A stretch of 64,000 nucleotides of DNA from Erythrobacter donghaensis. GTDB lineage: Bacteria > Pseudomonadota > Alphaproteobacteria > Sphingomonadales > Sphingomonadaceae. The DNA lies in NCBI RefSeq assembly GCF_002155425.1, contig NZ_MUYG01000011.1, forward strand, positions 186,001-250,000, written 5' to 3'. Both the position numbers and the translations under genes were made by a program. The notes under the pieces are model-generated. The model saw nothing but the letters and a program-made list of their open reading frames with translations, made no database searches and was not told the origin of the DNA. Of the stretch, positions 46,938 through 56,963 are shown in pieces (positions within the stretch are counted from its first letter, which is position 1; each line of letters begins with the position of its first letter).

Positions 46938-48439
46938 CCCATCGTCGGGATGACGAAAGCGTTCGACCCGTCGCCGCCGCCATCGGGCCAGCGCTGGGTG
47001 ATCTTCTTGTTCTTGGTCCAGAACCTGAGGCCTTCGGTCCCGTACTGGTCGATGTCGCCAAAGCCCGAACGCTTCCACCCGCCGAAGCTGTGGTACGCGA
47101 CCGGCACCGGGATCGGCACGTTGATTCCGACCATGCCGACATTCACCCGCGCGGCGAATTCGCGCGCGGCGTGGCCGTTGCGGGTGAAGATCGCGACGCC
47201 GTTGCCATACTGGTGCTCGCTGGGCAGGCGCACCGCCTCCTCAAAATCCTTTGCGCGCACGATCTGGAGCACCGGGCCGAAGATCTCCTCCTGATAGGAC
47301 TTCATCTGCGGGGTCACGTGGTCGATCAGCGTCGGGCCGACGAAGAAGCCCTTCTCGTGCCCTTGCAGGGTGAAGCCGCGCCCGTCGACGACGATCTCCG
47401 CGCCTTCTTCTTCCGCGGTGGTGATCCACTGCTCGATCCGCGCCTTGTGCTCGGGCGTGACGACCGGGCCGTAGTCCGCTTCGGGGTCGTTGGAGACGCC
47501 GATGCGTAAGGCAGCAATCGACTTGAGCAGCTTTTCCTTGAGGCGTTCGGCCGTTTCCTCACCCACCGGCACTACCACCGGCAGCGCCATGCACCGCTCA
47601 CCTGCCGAGCCGAAGGCTGCGCCGGTCAAGTCGGTGACGACCTGATCGAGGTCGGCATCGGGCAGCACGATCCCGTGGTTCTTCGCGCCTCCGAAGGCCT
47701 GCACGCGCTTGTTGTTGGCCGAGCCACGCGCATAGATATATTGGGCAATATCGGAAGAGCCGACGAAGCTGATCGCGGCGATATCGGGGTGGTCGATGAT
47801 CGCGTCGACCATCTCCTTGTCGCCGTGCACCACCTGCAAGAGGCCTTCAGGTGCGCCCGCTTCGAGGAACAGTTCGGCCAGACGCACCGGCACGCTCGGA
47901 TCGCGCTCCGAGGGCTTGAGAATGAAGGCGTTCCCCGCCGCGCAGGCCATGCCGAACATCCACATCGGGATCATCGCCGGGAAGTTGAACGGGGTGATCC
48001 CCGCGCCGATCCCGAGCGGCTGGCGCATCGAATAGACATCGATACCCGGCCCGGCGCCGTGGGTGTATTCGCCCTTCATGATCTGCGGGAGGCCGCAGGC
48101 ATATTCGATCACCTCGAGGCCCCGCTGCACGTCCCCGCGCGCATCGGGGACGGTCTTGCCATGCTCGGATGAAAGCATTTCGGCCAGCGACTGCATGTTC
48201 GCCTCGACCAGTTCCTTGAAGGCGAACATCACCCGCGCGCGGCGCTGCGGGTTGGTGGCGGCCCAGCCGGGCTGCACCTTCTTGGCGGTCTCGACCGCGC
48301 GGGCGAGCAGCGCGGCATCGCCGAGCGCGACTTCAGCCTGCACTTCGCCGGTCGAGGGGTTCCAGATGGCATGCTTGCGCGTGGGCGGGGGGCTGTCGCC
48401 GACGATGAAATGGTCGATCTGACGCATTGCCTGAGTCAT
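46934..48439 (-). CDS. mmsA: Methylmalonate-semialdehyde dehydrogenase (CoA-acylating)
   Basis: 501 aa, full length. Segments ITPFNFPAMIPMWMFGMACAAGNAFILKPSERDPS, VQAFGGAKNHGIVLPDAD and the catalytic Cys283 in GSAGERCMALPVVV are typical of MmsA. It turns methylmalonate semialdehyde into propionyl-CoA in valine and inositol breakdown, using NAD and CoA. ATG 48439 starts MTQAMRQIDHF. It is divergent from the SMP-30 gene with 140 bp between them. Confidence 0.93.
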   Translation of the reverse strand: MTQAMRQIDHFIVGDSPPPTRKHAIWNPSTGEVQAEVALGDAALLARAVETAKKVQPGWAATNPQRRARVMFAFKELVEANMQSLAEMLSSEHGKTVPDARGDVQRGLEVIEYACGLPQIMKGEYTHGAGPGIDVYSMRQPLGIGAGITPFNFPAMIPMWMFGMACAAGNAFILKPSERDPSVPVRLAELFLEAGAPEGLLQVVHGDKEMVDAIIDHPDIAAISFVGSSDIAQYIYARGSANNKRVQAFGGAKNHGIVLPDADLDQVVTDLTGAAFGSAGERCMALPVVVPVGEETAERLKEKLLKSIAALRIGVSNDPEADYGPVVTPEHKARIEQWITTAEEEGAEIVVDGRGFTLQGHEKGFFVGPTLIDHVTPQMKSYQEEIFGPVLQIVRAKDFEEAVRLPSEHQYGNGVAIFTRNGHAAREFAARVNVGMVGINVPIPVPVAYHSFGGWKRSGFGDIDQYGTEGLRFWTKNKKITQRWPDGGGDGSNAFVIPTMG

Positions 48440-48579
48440 TGGGCGGGTCTCTCCTGTCTCTGCCGCCCCAATGCCCCCCGCGCGCGGCCCATGCAAGCCT
48501 TGCGGCTCCCCTCAAAAGTGCTGGCACAGGAGCGCGCGGCAGGGCACGGTGTGTGTGCGACGAGACGAGAGAGGGATGG

Positions 48580-49506
48580 ATGATGGGCAGGGTTCAGGCA
48601 GGGCTGGCGATGCTTGCGGCAGCGTGGATGGCAAGCGGCGCGGCGGCGCAGGACGATGCGGGAATCCTGATCGCAGAAAGCCTGGAACTTGCGGCCACCG
48701 GCTACACCTTTACCGAGGGCCCGGCGTGGGACGGGGCCCAGCTGATCTTCAGCGACATTCCGGGCGATGCGGTGCATGTGCTGACGCCCGGAGAGGGCGC
48801 GGCGCAGGTGCTCTACCGCCCGTCCGCGAATGCCAACGGCCACACTTTCGACCTTCAAGACCGCCTCATCAATGCCGAACACGGCAGCGGCGCGGTGACC
48901 CGGTGGACGGCCGAGGGCGGTCGGCAGGTGATCGTTGCGGCCTTCGAGGGCAAGCGCCTCAACAGCCCCAATGACGTTGTGGTGCGCAGCGACGGGCTGA
49001 TCCTTTTCACCGACCCGCCCTACGGCCTCGGCGAAAGGACAAGCGAGGTGGGCTTTTCGGGCGTTTTCGCGCTCGATGAGGTGACGGGCCGGATGGTGCT
49101 GATCGACGACCAGTTGAGCCGTCCCAACGGCCTCGCGCTCTCGCCCGACGAGAGCGTGCTCTATGTCGGTGACACCGCCACGCAGACGCTGTGGGCCTAT
49201 GATCTCGCCGCCGACGGCACGGTTTCGGGCAAGCGGTTGGTGGTCGATGTGACCGACGAGAGCACGCCGGGGCGGGTCGACGGGGTGCGCGTCGATACTG
49301 AAGGCCGCGTCTATATCACCTGCCCGGGCGGCATCTGCGTGGTCGATCCTGCGCGGCGCGAGGTGATCGAGCGGCTGGCCACCCCCAAGCGCGCGACCAA
49401 CCTCGCCTGGGGCGGAGCGGACTTGTCGGAGCTTTACATCACCGCGCTGACCGACGTGTATCGGGTGAAGACCCGCGCGCAGGGCACGGGATCTTCGAGC
49501 CGCTAA
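48580..49506 (+). CDS. Exported SMP-30/gluconolactonase-type protein
   Basis: 308 aa with a signal peptide (about 1-24, ending ASGAAAQ). The six-bladed propeller markers are TEGPAWDGAQLIFSDIPGDAVHVL, LNSPNDVVVRSDGLILFTDPPYGLG (metal-binding Asn/Asp) and SRPNGLALSPDESVLYVGDT. It likely hydrolyses a sugar lactone in the periplasm. ATG 48580 (or 48583) follows GAGAGGG. The stop overlaps the convergent M24 peptidase end by 4 bp. Confidence 0.88.
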   Translation: MMGRVQAGLAMLAAAWMASGAAAQDDAGILIAESLELAATGYTFTEGPAWDGAQLIFSDIPGDAVHVLTPGEGAAQVLYRPSANANGHTFDLQDRLINAEHGSGAVTRWTAEGGRQVIVAAFEGKRLNSPNDVVVRSDGLILFTDPPYGLGERTSEVGFSGVFALDEVTGRMVLIDDQLSRPNGLALSPDESVLYVGDTATQTLWAYDLAADGTVSGKRLVVDVTDESTPGRVDGVRVDTEGRVYITCPGGICVVDPARREVIERLATPKRATNLAWGGADLSELYITALTDVYRVKTRAQGTGSSSR

Positions 49507-50855
49507 TCCGACGGGATCAGCGTGATTGCGGTCTGCCGCCCGTCGATGAAGCGCACGGTCTCGCCGTCGAAGAACGCATCTTCCTCGGTGCGGAAATCGA
49601 CCCGCTGGCCGCCCCATTCGGGCACGTTGGCGTAAGAGGTGAGCTCGATCGACCAAGCGGTGTTCGCCCGGATCGGGCCGCTCCCGCGCGGATCGGCGTT
49701 CTGGTTGTCCCAGAAGCCGATGGCGGGCCCCGCGCCGTGGCCGTGGTGGCCGATGGGGTGGGTGTAGATTGAGGGATCGAGCCCCACAGCCATACTATCG
49801 GCGCGCGCCTTGGCCAGCGCGTCGTTGCCGCTGATGCCGATCTTGAAGGCGCGGGTGAGGAAATCCTGCACTCTGTTCGAATTCGCAAGCCCCGCGCGCA
49901 GGCCCGCCGGGGCCTCGGTCTCGCCAGGCTTCAGCACATAGGCGAGGTGCTGGGTGTCGGTGTTGAGCCGCAGATAGGTGATCCCGAAGTCGGTCCACAG
50001 CAGATCGCCCGGCTGGATCACCTCGTCACCCTCGATCATGCCTTTCACCCCATGCCGCTGGATTGCGACCGAGGGGTGGAACCAAGGGGTGAGGCCAAGC
50101 TGCATCAGACGGTCGCGATACCACCATTGCACCTCTTCGGCGGTGGTCACGCCGGGGGTGATCACCTTCCTCGAAAAGGCCTCGCCGATCACCGAATGGG
50201 CGATGCGCACGATGGTGGGATAAAGCTCCATCTCGGACGGCAGACGCGTTTCGAGCCAGCGGATCGCCAGCCCCTCGCCGCTGGTGACGCGCTCGTGCAT
50301 CGTGGGCGGCAGCGCGGTCATGAAGCGATCATATTGGCTCAGCGTCATCCCGTCCGCGAACTGGTAGAGATCGCTGGAGTTAATCGCGATCCTGGCCGGA
50401 TCGCGCGCCGCGATCAGATCGGCCACCGCCTGCCATTGGTCGGGCTGCGCATCGGGGTTCCAGGCCGGTTCGAACAGCCCGCCGAGACCATAGCGGCTGA
50501 CCGTCAGCCGCTCGATCGGCTTGCCTTCGCCCGGATCGTGGAAGATCAGGATCGTCCGCCGCCGCGCGTGCATGTTCTCGGCATCGAGCATGGTGGCGAC
50601 CACCGGTTCCTCGAAATATTCGCGCGCCATCAGCAGCCACAGGTCCACGCCCTCGGCGCGCATGATCTGCGGGATGATGGTGTCGAGCCGCTCCCGCAAA
50701 ATGCGGTTTTCGAGCTCGGCGCGTTCGCGCGGGGCGAGGATTGCGGGCAGGGCGGGGGCGGCGACCTCGGTCTCGCTCAGCGTCAGAGGCGCATCGGCGA
50801 GGGCCGGAGTGGCCGCCAGCAAGGCTGCCAGCGAAAGGAAATGCCGCGCGGTCAT
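49503..50855 (-). CDS. Exported M24-family metallopeptidase (Xaa-Pro aminopeptidase-like)
   Basis: 450 aa with a signal peptide (MTARHFLSLAALLAATPALA). Metal ligands are visible in order: WTDFG (Asp), LNTDTQHLAYV (Asp), IGHHGHG (His), SIELTSY (Glu) and RTEEDAFF (Glu). It is a creatinase/aminopeptidase-P-like fold with an N-terminal domain of about 180 residues. Substrates may be Xaa-Pro peptides. ATG 50855 is preceded by AGGGGA. Confidence 0.88.
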   Translation of the reverse strand: MTARHFLSLAALLAATPALADAPLTLSETEVAAPALPAILAPRERAELENRILRERLDTIIPQIMRAEGVDLWLLMAREYFEEPVVATMLDAENMHARRRTILIFHDPGEGKPIERLTVSRYGLGGLFEPAWNPDAQPDQWQAVADLIAARDPARIAINSSDLYQFADGMTLSQYDRFMTALPPTMHERVTSGEGLAIRWLETRLPSEMELYPTIVRIAHSVIGEAFSRKVITPGVTTAEEVQWWYRDRLMQLGLTPWFHPSVAIQRHGVKGMIEGDEVIQPGDLLWTDFGITYLRLNTDTQHLAYVLKPGETEAPAGLRAGLANSNRVQDFLTRAFKIGISGNDALAKARADSMAVGLDPSIYTHPIGHHGHGAGPAIGFWDNQNADPRGSGPIRANTAWSIELTSYANVPEWGGQRVDFRTEEDAFFDGETVRFIDGRQTAITLIPSD

Positions 50856-50916
50856 GTTGATCCCCTGTCCGTTGTGCACAGACAGTGGCGCGGCAGGCTC
50901 GCGGGATCAAGCGGGC

Positions 50917-51705
50917 TTATTCGCTTCCGTCGTCGAACCCGATCCGCTCCGCCGCCGCGCCCGACATGATGAAGCCGATCGGGCGTTCGGTCTCTTCCTG
51001 AAGATGGGCGATAAGGCTGGCGGTGCGGGCGAGCAGCGAAATGCCCTTGAGCGCCGCTAGTGGGAAGCCCGCGTCGAGCATCACCGCAGGGATCGCGCCG
51101 TTGACATTGATCGGGAGCGCGCGGCCGATGGCTTCGGGCAGGACGGCCTCGATGGTGCGCAGCATGGTGATGTGCTTGCCTTCCATTCCATGCTGCTTGG
51201 CGAGCGCCAGCAGGCGGTGCGCGCGCGGATCGCCGCCCGAGTGCTGCGGGTGGCCGAAGCCGGGGATCGCCTTCTTCTCGGCCCGCAGCGCCTTGATCGC
51301 AGTGATCGCGGTGGCGGAGGCATCACCGCCCTCGGCATCGGCGACGACCTGCGCGTAGAACTTGCCCGCCACCTCGGCGCTGCCCAGCACCACAGAACCG
51401 CAGCCGAGCAATCCGGCGGCGACTGCACCATGAAACGCCTCGGGCGCGGCGGCATAGGTCATGCGAGTGGCGACCACGCTCGGCACCAGCCCATGCTCGG
51501 CAATCGCGCAGAGCACGGCGTCGGCCAGCGCCTTTTGCGGCGGGCTGGGCATCGTGCCGGTCACCAGCAGCCAGAAATAGGAGGTGAAGTCGACATGGCC
51601 GATCACCTCGCTACACAGGTCAAGCCCGCGCACGGTTATGGTCGTGGCGTCGGAGGTGCATATCGCAGTGGTTGCGTTGTCTTGCTTGCCGATGCGCACG
51701 GTCAT
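50917..51705 (-). CDS. Citryl-CoA lyase-like protein (citrate-synthase fold)
   Basis: 262 aa, much shorter than citrate synthase (about 430) and close to stand-alone citryl-CoA lyases. Contains ITVRGLDLCSEVIGHVDFTSYFWLLVTG and PGFGHPQHSGGDPRAHRLLALA, which corresponds to the synthase active-site segment GFGH(R)...DPRA. It probably cleaves or forms a carbon-carbon bond in an acyl-CoA. The double operator 51711-51742 lies 6 bp before its ATG. Divergent from the CaiB-type CoA-transferase, which may supply its CoA ester (inference). Confidence 0.8.
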   Translation of the reverse strand: MTVRIGKQDNATTAICTSDATTITVRGLDLCSEVIGHVDFTSYFWLLVTGTMPSPPQKALADAVLCAIAEHGLVPSVVATRMTYAAAPEAFHGAVAAGLLGCGSVVLGSAEVAGKFYAQVVADAEGGDASATAITAIKALRAEKKAIPGFGHPQHSGGDPRAHRLLALAKQHGMEGKHITMLRTIEAVLPEAIGRALPINVNGAIPAVMLDAGFPLAALKGISLLARTASLIAHLQEETERPIGFIMSGAAAERIGFDDGSE

Positions 51706-51710
51706 TCCCT

Positions 51711-51742
51711 TTCGATAATCGAAGTTGATTTCGGTATGCGAA
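51711..51742. promoter_or_regulatory. Double TTCG-N5-CGAA operator (lyase/CoA-transferase intergenic)
   Basis: Two inverted repeats, TTCGATAATCGAA (51711-51723) and TTCGGTATGCGAA (51730-51742), start 19 bp apart. The same pair, with the same 19-bp offset and the shared spacer GTTGA(C/T), occurs at 54620-54651. It is most likely bound by the IclR-family regulator encoded at 52945-53772 (inference). Confidence 0.7.
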
Positions 51743-51803
51743 GAATGTAGCGTTGGAGCTCATATGTGGCAAGCCGATTGGGCAAGCAGACGGGATCAGA
51801 GCG

Positions 51804-52964
51804 ATGACAGCAAAGCCCCTCGCAGGCGTTACCGTGCTCGAAATGGGCACCTTCATCACCGGGCCCGCCGCCGGGATGCTGCTGGCCGACATGGGCGCGG
51901 ATGTCATCAAGGTCGAGCAGCCGGGCACGGGCGATCCCTTCCGCAGCTTCAAGGGCGAACTCTACTCGCCGCACTTCCAGACCTATAACCGCAACAAGCG
52001 CTCGATCACGATCGACCCCAAGAACCCCGATGATCTGGCCGTGCTGGACCAGCTGGTCGAAACCGCCGATGTCTTCATCCAGAACTTCCGCCCCGGCGTG
52101 GCGGACCGGCTGAAGGTCAATGCGGCGCGCCTCCAGAGCATCAACCCGCGCCTCGTCTATGCCTCAATCTCGGGCTTCGGCGCGGAAGGCCCGGAGCGTG
52201 ACCGCCCCGCTTTCGACACCGTCGCACAGGCCGCCAGCGGCTTCCTGCGGCTGCTGGTCAATCCCGAGCACCCCCGCGTCGTCGGCCCCGCCATCGCCGA
52301 TGCCATGACCGGCTTCTACACCGCGCTGGGCATCCTCGCCGCGCTCAACGAACGCCACGTGACGGACAAGGGCCGGGTGGTCGAAACCTCGATGTTCGAG
52401 GCGATGTGCCACTTCAATCTCGACGATTTCACCCACCTGCTTTCCGCCGATCAGGTGATGGGGCCTTACTCGCGCCCCCACGTCAGCCAGAGCTACGTGT
52501 TCCAGTGCGCGGACGGCAAGTGGCTCGCGCTGCACATGTCCTCGCCGCCCAAGTTCTGGGAAAACCTCGCCACGGCGGTGGGCGTGCCCGACATGCTGGA
52601 GCGCCCCGAATTCGCCAGCCGCGAGGCGCGGATCGCGCATTACGAGGATGTCGTCGCCTTCCTCGCCCCGATCTTCGCCACAAAGACCCGCGCCGACTGG
52701 ACTGAGACCCTGACCCGGCTAGAAGTCCCCAATTCGCCGGTCTACGACACCACCGAAGTGCTCGAGACCGAGCAGGCCAAGGTGCTCGGCATCGAAGTCA
52801 CCGACCCGGAAGGCCCCAAGGGCCCGTTCCGCACCATCCGCTTCCCGCTCACCTTCGATGGCGAACGGATGGACAGCGTCACCGCGCCGCCCCTATTGGG
52901 GGCAGACGATGCGGCGATCCGCCGCTCCATCGAAAGGCCGGTGCATGGGATCCGCAGGGGCTGA
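51804..52964 (+). CDS. CaiB/BaiF family CoA-transferase
   Basis: 386 aa, family-typical. Contains LAGVTVLEMGTFITGPAAGMLLADMGADVIKVEQPGTGDPFR, FIQNFRPGVADRLK, YASISGFGAEGP and AIADAMTGFYTALGILAAL, where the Asp matches the catalytic Asp of class III CoA-transferases. It moves CoA between carboxylic acids. ATG 51804 was chosen over an upstream extension across the operator. It overlaps the IclR gene by 20 bp. Confidence 0.9.
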   Translation: MTAKPLAGVTVLEMGTFITGPAAGMLLADMGADVIKVEQPGTGDPFRSFKGELYSPHFQTYNRNKRSITIDPKNPDDLAVLDQLVETADVFIQNFRPGVADRLKVNAARLQSINPRLVYASISGFGAEGPERDRPAFDTVAQAASGFLRLLVNPEHPRVVGPAIADAMTGFYTALGILAALNERHVTDKGRVVETSMFEAMCHFNLDDFTHLLSADQVMGPYSRPHVSQSYVFQCADGKWLALHMSSPPKFWENLATAVGVPDMLERPEFASREARIAHYEDVVAFLAPIFATKTRADWTETLTRLEVPNSPVYDTTEVLETEQAKVLGIEVTDPEGPKGPFRTIRFPLTFDGERMDSVTAPPLLGADDAAIRRSIERPVHGIRRG

Positions 52965-53772
52965 AGCCACGATCAGGGAGGCGGGGAAAGACCCCGAGTT
53001 CCTGTCCACACTCGAACGGGGCCTGCGTGTCCTCAAGGCCTTCGACGAGGATCATCCCGAGATGACCCTCTCCGAAGTGGCGGCCAAGACCAGCCTGCCC
53101 CCGGCGGTGGCGCGGCGGTGCCTGATCACGCTGGTGGAGCTGGGCTATGTCGGCCAGCACGAGCGCAAGTTCCTGCTGCGTCCGGCGGTGCTGACGATCG
53201 GATCGGCCTTCCTCGCCTCGATGCAGATCGAACAGGTCGTGCTGCCGCCCTTGCAGGCGTTGCGCGACCAGACCGGCGACAGCGCCAGCCTGGCGGTGCT
53301 GTCGGGGGCGGAAATCCTCTATGTCGCCCACGTCTCGACCGACCGGCGGTTTCGGGTGGCCGCGGGGGTAGGCACGCGCTTTCCCTTCCACGCCACCTCG
53401 CTGGGCAAGGCACTGGCGGCCTTTCTGCCGGAGGACGAGCGCGCCGCGCTGGTGGCAGCCGCGCCGTTCCAGCGCTTCACCGAACGCACCGTTACCGAAG
53501 GCGCGGCGCTGGCCGAGCGGCTGGGCCTGATCGCCGAGCGTGGCTACGATTCCGCGCTCGACGAGCTCGATTACGGCATCGTCTCGGTCGCGGTGCCGAT
53601 CTTCGGACGCGGCGGGCGGGTGATCGCGAGCATCAACTGCTCAACCTCCACCACCCGCATCTCGCAGGACGAGCTGGTGCGCACCCGCCTGCCGCTGCTG
53701 CGCCAGGCGGCGGGCGAGATCGAGGCATCGCTGAAACGCTGGCCTGCGCTGGAGGCGAGCTTGCGGCCCTGA
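52945..53772 (+). CDS. IclR-family transcriptional regulator
   Basis: 275 aa. The N-terminal winged helix is FLSTLERGLRVLKAFDEDHPEMTLSEVAAKTSLPPAVARRCLITLVELGYV. The C-terminal effector domain has TRFPFHATSLGKALAAFLP and SALDELDYGIVSVAVPIFGRGGRVIASINCS, as in PcaU/PobR-like regulators of aromatic and acid catabolism. ATG 52945 lies inside the end of the CoA-transferase gene. The double operators at 51711 and 54620 are its likely targets. Confidence 0.9.
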   Translation: MGSAGAEATIREAGKDPEFLSTLERGLRVLKAFDEDHPEMTLSEVAAKTSLPPAVARRCLITLVELGYVGQHERKFLLRPAVLTIGSAFLASMQIEQVVLPPLQALRDQTGDSASLAVLSGAEILYVAHVSTDRRFRVAAGVGTRFPFHATSLGKALAAFLPEDERAALVAAAPFQRFTERTVTEGAALAERLGLIAERGYDSALDELDYGIVSVAVPIFGRGGRVIASINCSTSTTRISQDELVRTRLPLLRQAAGEIEASLKRWPALEASLRP

Positions 53773-53865
53773 TATCGGTCAGGCTGGCTGGCGATCGGCT
53801 GAACATTCTGATTTGGCCAAAGCTTTTGCCAGATTGCGTCCGCCTGTGATATCGCTCTGGCCGCA

Positions 53866-54471
53866 ATGGAAGTGGTCACTCAGAAAGATCTCGTGCAGGC
53901 CTTCGCGGCCCGTGGCTGGCGGATTTCCTATGATGAAACCAGCCAGCCGTCAGCCGAACTGCGGCTGGGGGACCGGGTGCTGGTGTCGCTCCTGACCAAG
54001 CGCTCTCCCAATTCGCCGTTCTACACCGCCGGATGGATCACGACCGACGCGTTGAGCATTGCCTATACTGTCATGCTTCATCCCCGAAAGCGCCGGGCGG
54101 AATCCACGCCTCTCGTCAGTTCGCCGTACATTGAGATCAATCGTCCGGTTGCCTCTGATGAGGATATTGATGGCGTCTGTGCGACATGGATGGACTGGGC
54201 GCGTGAGGTTGATCTGGACGCAGGGATTGCTGCGCTGCTGGACAAGGACGCCAATGGCCGGGGCGACATGCCCGCGCGGCATCTTGCGGCGCTGGCGGTG
54301 ACGGGCAATCTCGAAGTGCTCGAAACCTACAGGCAGGCCTTTGCGCAAGGCGACCGTCTGGGGTTCGTGCCCTACATCATGGCCGACCATATCATCGCCG
54401 CGCTCGGCTTTGCAGAGCGCCGCCGTGCCGAGCCGGACTGGCTGCCGCGTTCGCCCAGATTGCGGGTCTAG
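53866..54471 (+). CDS. Hypothetical protein, 201 aa
   Basis: No signal peptide or membrane segment. The N-terminal half (LVQAFAARGWRISYDETSQPSAELRLGDRVLVSLLTKRSP) reads as an alpha/beta domain, and the C-terminal half is helical (ARHLAALAVTGNLEVLETYRQAFAQGDRLGFVPYIMADHIIAAL). I recognise no family. It lies between the IclR gene and the TonB receptor but is not spaced like an operon member, and its codon use is less GC-extreme than its neighbours. Confidence 0.55.
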   Translation: MEVVTQKDLVQAFAARGWRISYDETSQPSAELRLGDRVLVSLLTKRSPNSPFYTAGWITTDALSIAYTVMLHPRKRRAESTPLVSSPYIEINRPVASDEDIDGVCATWMDWAREVDLDAGIAALLDKDANGRGDMPARHLAALAVTGNLEVLETYRQAFAQGDRLGFVPYIMADHIIAALGFAERRRAEPDWLPRSPRLRV

Positions 54472-54619
54472 ACCGCGGCTCTGCCATTGCAGGACGTCCC
54501 CGACAGGGCGACCTAACCCACCACAAGTCCGCCCCCAAGCCTATCCGGCACGGCCAAAGCCATGCCTGTGCCCTGCCTCGTATCGCCCCGGCGTTGCCTT
54601 CGCGCCACACAAACGGATT

Positions 54620-54651
54620 TTCGCATATCGAAGTTGACTTCGCATTGCGAA
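54620..54651. promoter_or_regulatory. Double TTCG-N5-CGAA operator upstream of the TonB receptor
   Basis: TTCGCATATCGAA (54620-54632) and TTCGCATTGCGAA (54639-54651), 19 bp apart, match the pair at 51711-51742 including the AGTTGA spacer. It is 73 bp before the receptor ATG, a normal promoter-proximal position. Confidence 0.7.
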
Positions 54652-54723
54652 TTTCCTAACCCGCTGTCGGGAGGGATCGCCACAAGAGCGACGCGTGAAC
54701 GCGCGCCCACAGGGGAGAGATGT

Positions 54724-56952
54724 ATGAAGTTTTCGGGCATGAGCCGCGCCGCGCGCCCCATCGTCAGCACCGTCGTCAGCACCGGCGCGCTGGCCGCCGC
54801 CACCCTTGCCGCCACGCCGCTCGCGGCGCAGGAGGCTCCGGCGGAAGAAGCTGCCATCGATGAAGGCATCGTCGTCACCGGCCTGCGCCGCAGCGAGACG
54901 TTGCAGGACACCCCCGTCGCCGTCACAGCCTTCGATTCGCAGGCGATCGAGAACGCGGGGATCGAGCGTCCGGCGGATTTCATCGCGCTGACGCCCAACG
55001 TGAACCTCGTCGAGACCCAGAACGCGGGCAATGCCTTCGTCATCATCCGCGGCATCACCCAGAACCGCAATTCCGAGCCCAGCGTCGCGGTGATCGTCGA
55101 CGGGGTGCAGCAGGTGAACCCCGCGCAGTTCAATCAGGATCTGTTCGACATCGACCAGATCGAAGTGCTGAAAGGTCCCCAGGGCGGCCTCTATGGACGC
55201 AACGCCATCGGCGGCGCGATCATCATCAACACCAAGCAGCCGACCGACGAATTCTCCGGCAATATCACCGCCGGGATCGACAATGGCTTCGGCTACTTCC
55301 TGCGCGGCGGGATCAGCGGGCCGCTGGCCGAGGGCGTGAAGTTTCGCGTCGCCGGATCGTGGTATGACACCGACGGCTTCATCCCCAATACGTTCCTCGG
55401 CGAAGATGCCGACCCGGTGCAGGACTTCAGCTTGCGCGGCAACCTTCTGATCGAGGCGAGCGACCAGCTGACCTTCGACCTGCGCGCCAGTGTCAACCAG
55501 CTGCGCACGCAGGGGCTCTATTACAACATCGTCGCCGACGTGAACGACATCGCCGATGTCGAGGTCAACAATCCCGGCCAGAACGACCGCGACATCTACA
55601 ATGTCGCGCTGAAGGTCGAGTTCGAAGGCGACAATGCGACCTTCACCTCGGTGTCGTCCTACGACACGCTCAAGGAAGTGCTGACCGGCGACGCCTTCGA
55701 CTTCAAGCCGATCCCCGAAAGCTTCTTCTTCAACCTGTTCGAGAGCATCTTCGGCCCCGGCAACGGCTTCGACCTCAACCAGAGCCAGTATCTCAATGTG
55801 AAGGCCTTCAGTCAGGAAGTGCGCCTTGCCTCGCCCGAGAATGGCAGCCCGTTCAACTGGATGGTCGGCGCCTACCTGATCGATACCGATCGCTTCATCT
55901 CGACCGGCAACATGATCGACACCGGCAACGGCGTGTTCCCGGTGTTCCGCAGCCCTTCGACCAACCCGCAGAACCCGCAGTTCAGCTTCCTGTCCGACGG
56001 GCAGGACAACTTCGCCTGGGCGGTGTTCCTCAACGCAGGTTATGAGCTGTCGCCCGAATTCCGGGTCGATGCTTCGCTGCGCTACGACCGTGACCGCCGC
56101 CGCCAGACCACGCTGACCCCGCAGGCCTTCCTGCCGGTGGTGCCCGGCGTGCCGCAGGCGCAAAGCGGCGAGGTGCGCACCGCGGTGTTCGACGACTGGC
56201 AGCCCAAGCTGACCCTGACCTGGGAGCCGAGCCCCGACCTCACCATCTATGGCGGCTATTCCCGCGGTTTCCGCTCGGGCGGCTTCAACCAGACCGGCGT
56301 CGGCGCGGAGGCGGTGAACAACGGCATCGTCGGCGTGGGCGACATCTTCCAGGCCGAAACCGCCGACACCTTCGAGATTGGCGCCAAGGCCCAGCTCGGC
56401 CCGGTGCGGCTGGCGGGCGCGGCCTATACGACCAAGTCGGAGAATTCCTATTTCTTCGTCTTCCTCGCTGCCTCGTCCACCCAGAACCTCGGCAATATCC
56501 CCGAGACCCGGATCAACGGCTTCGAGCTTGAGGGGAGCGCGGAAATCCTGCCCGATTTCGATATCAACGCCGCGATCGGCTTCACCGACAGCGAGATCAA
56601 GGCCTTCCCCGATGCAAGCGTGATCGGCAATGAGGCTCCGCAGATCAGCCGCTATACCATCAACCTCGGCGCGCAATATGCGGGCAATGTGAGCGACGGC
56701 GTCGATGCGTTGCTGCGGGTCGATTACCGCCGGATCGGCAAGACCTGGTGGGAGCCGTTCAACACCACCGTCCGCCAGCCCGTCGATCTGGTCGACGCGC
56801 GCGCGGGGCTGAAGTTCGACAACGGCATGTCGGTCACCGCCTTCGCGCAGAACCTGTTCGACGAAACCTACAACGCCGAATTCTCCCCCGGCGGCTTCGT
56901 GTTCCGGGCGCGGCCGGCGCGGTACGGGATCGAATTCGGCTACAAATTCTGA
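54724..56952 (+). CDS. TonB-dependent outer-membrane receptor
   Basis: 742 aa. The signal peptide ends near ATPLAAQ. The plug begins [25 protein letters not shown] and carries [31 protein letters not shown]. The C-terminal barrel ends in [11 protein letters not shown] with the terminal aromatic. It is of the sphingomonad catabolic type that imports organic nutrients rather than siderophores (inference from context). It heads an operon with wrbA, a VOC protein, a hydrolase and a MetE-like gene, behind a double operator. Confidence 0.92.
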   Translation: MKFSGMSRAARPIVSTVVSTGALAAATLAATPLAAQEAPAEEAAIDEGIVVTGLRRSETLQDTPVAVTAFDSQAIENAGIERPADFIALTPNVNLVETQNAGNAFVIIRGITQNRNSEPSVAVIVDGVQQVNPAQFNQDLFDIDQIEVLKGPQGGLYGRNAIGGAIIINTKQPTDEFSGNITAGIDNGFGYFLRGGISGPLAEGVKFRVAGSWYDTDGFIPNTFLGEDADPVQDFSLRGNLLIEASDQLTFDLRASVNQLRTQGLYYNIVADVNDIADVEVNNPGQNDRDIYNVALKVEFEGDNATFTSVSSYDTLKEVLTGDAFDFKPIPESFFFNLFESIFGPGNGFDLNQSQYLNVKAFSQEVRLASPENGSPFNWMVGAYLIDTDRFISTGNMIDTGNGVFPVFRSPSTNPQNPQFSFLSDGQDNFAWAVFLNAGYELSPEFRVDASLRYDRDRRRQTTLTPQAFLPVVPGVPQAQSGEVRTAVFDDWQPKLTLTWEPSPDLTIYGGYSRGFRSGGFNQTGVGAEAVNNGIVGVGDIFQAETADTFEIGAKAQLGPVRLAGAAYTTKSENSYFFVFLAASSTQNLGNIPETRINGFELEGSAEILPDFDINAAIGFTDSEIKAFPDASVIGNEAPQISRYTINLGAQYAGNVSDGVDALLRVDYRRIGKTWWEPFNTTVRQPVDLVDARAGLKFDNGMSVTAFAQNLFDETYNAEFSPGGFVFRARPARYGIEFGYKF

Positions 56953-56963
56953 GGGTTGATGCG

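Noticed and set aside
54541..56676. Long reverse-strand open frame opposite the TonB receptor
   Set aside because: The translation has no motif and mirrors the codon bias of the receptor; the receptor has signal peptide, plug and barrel end.
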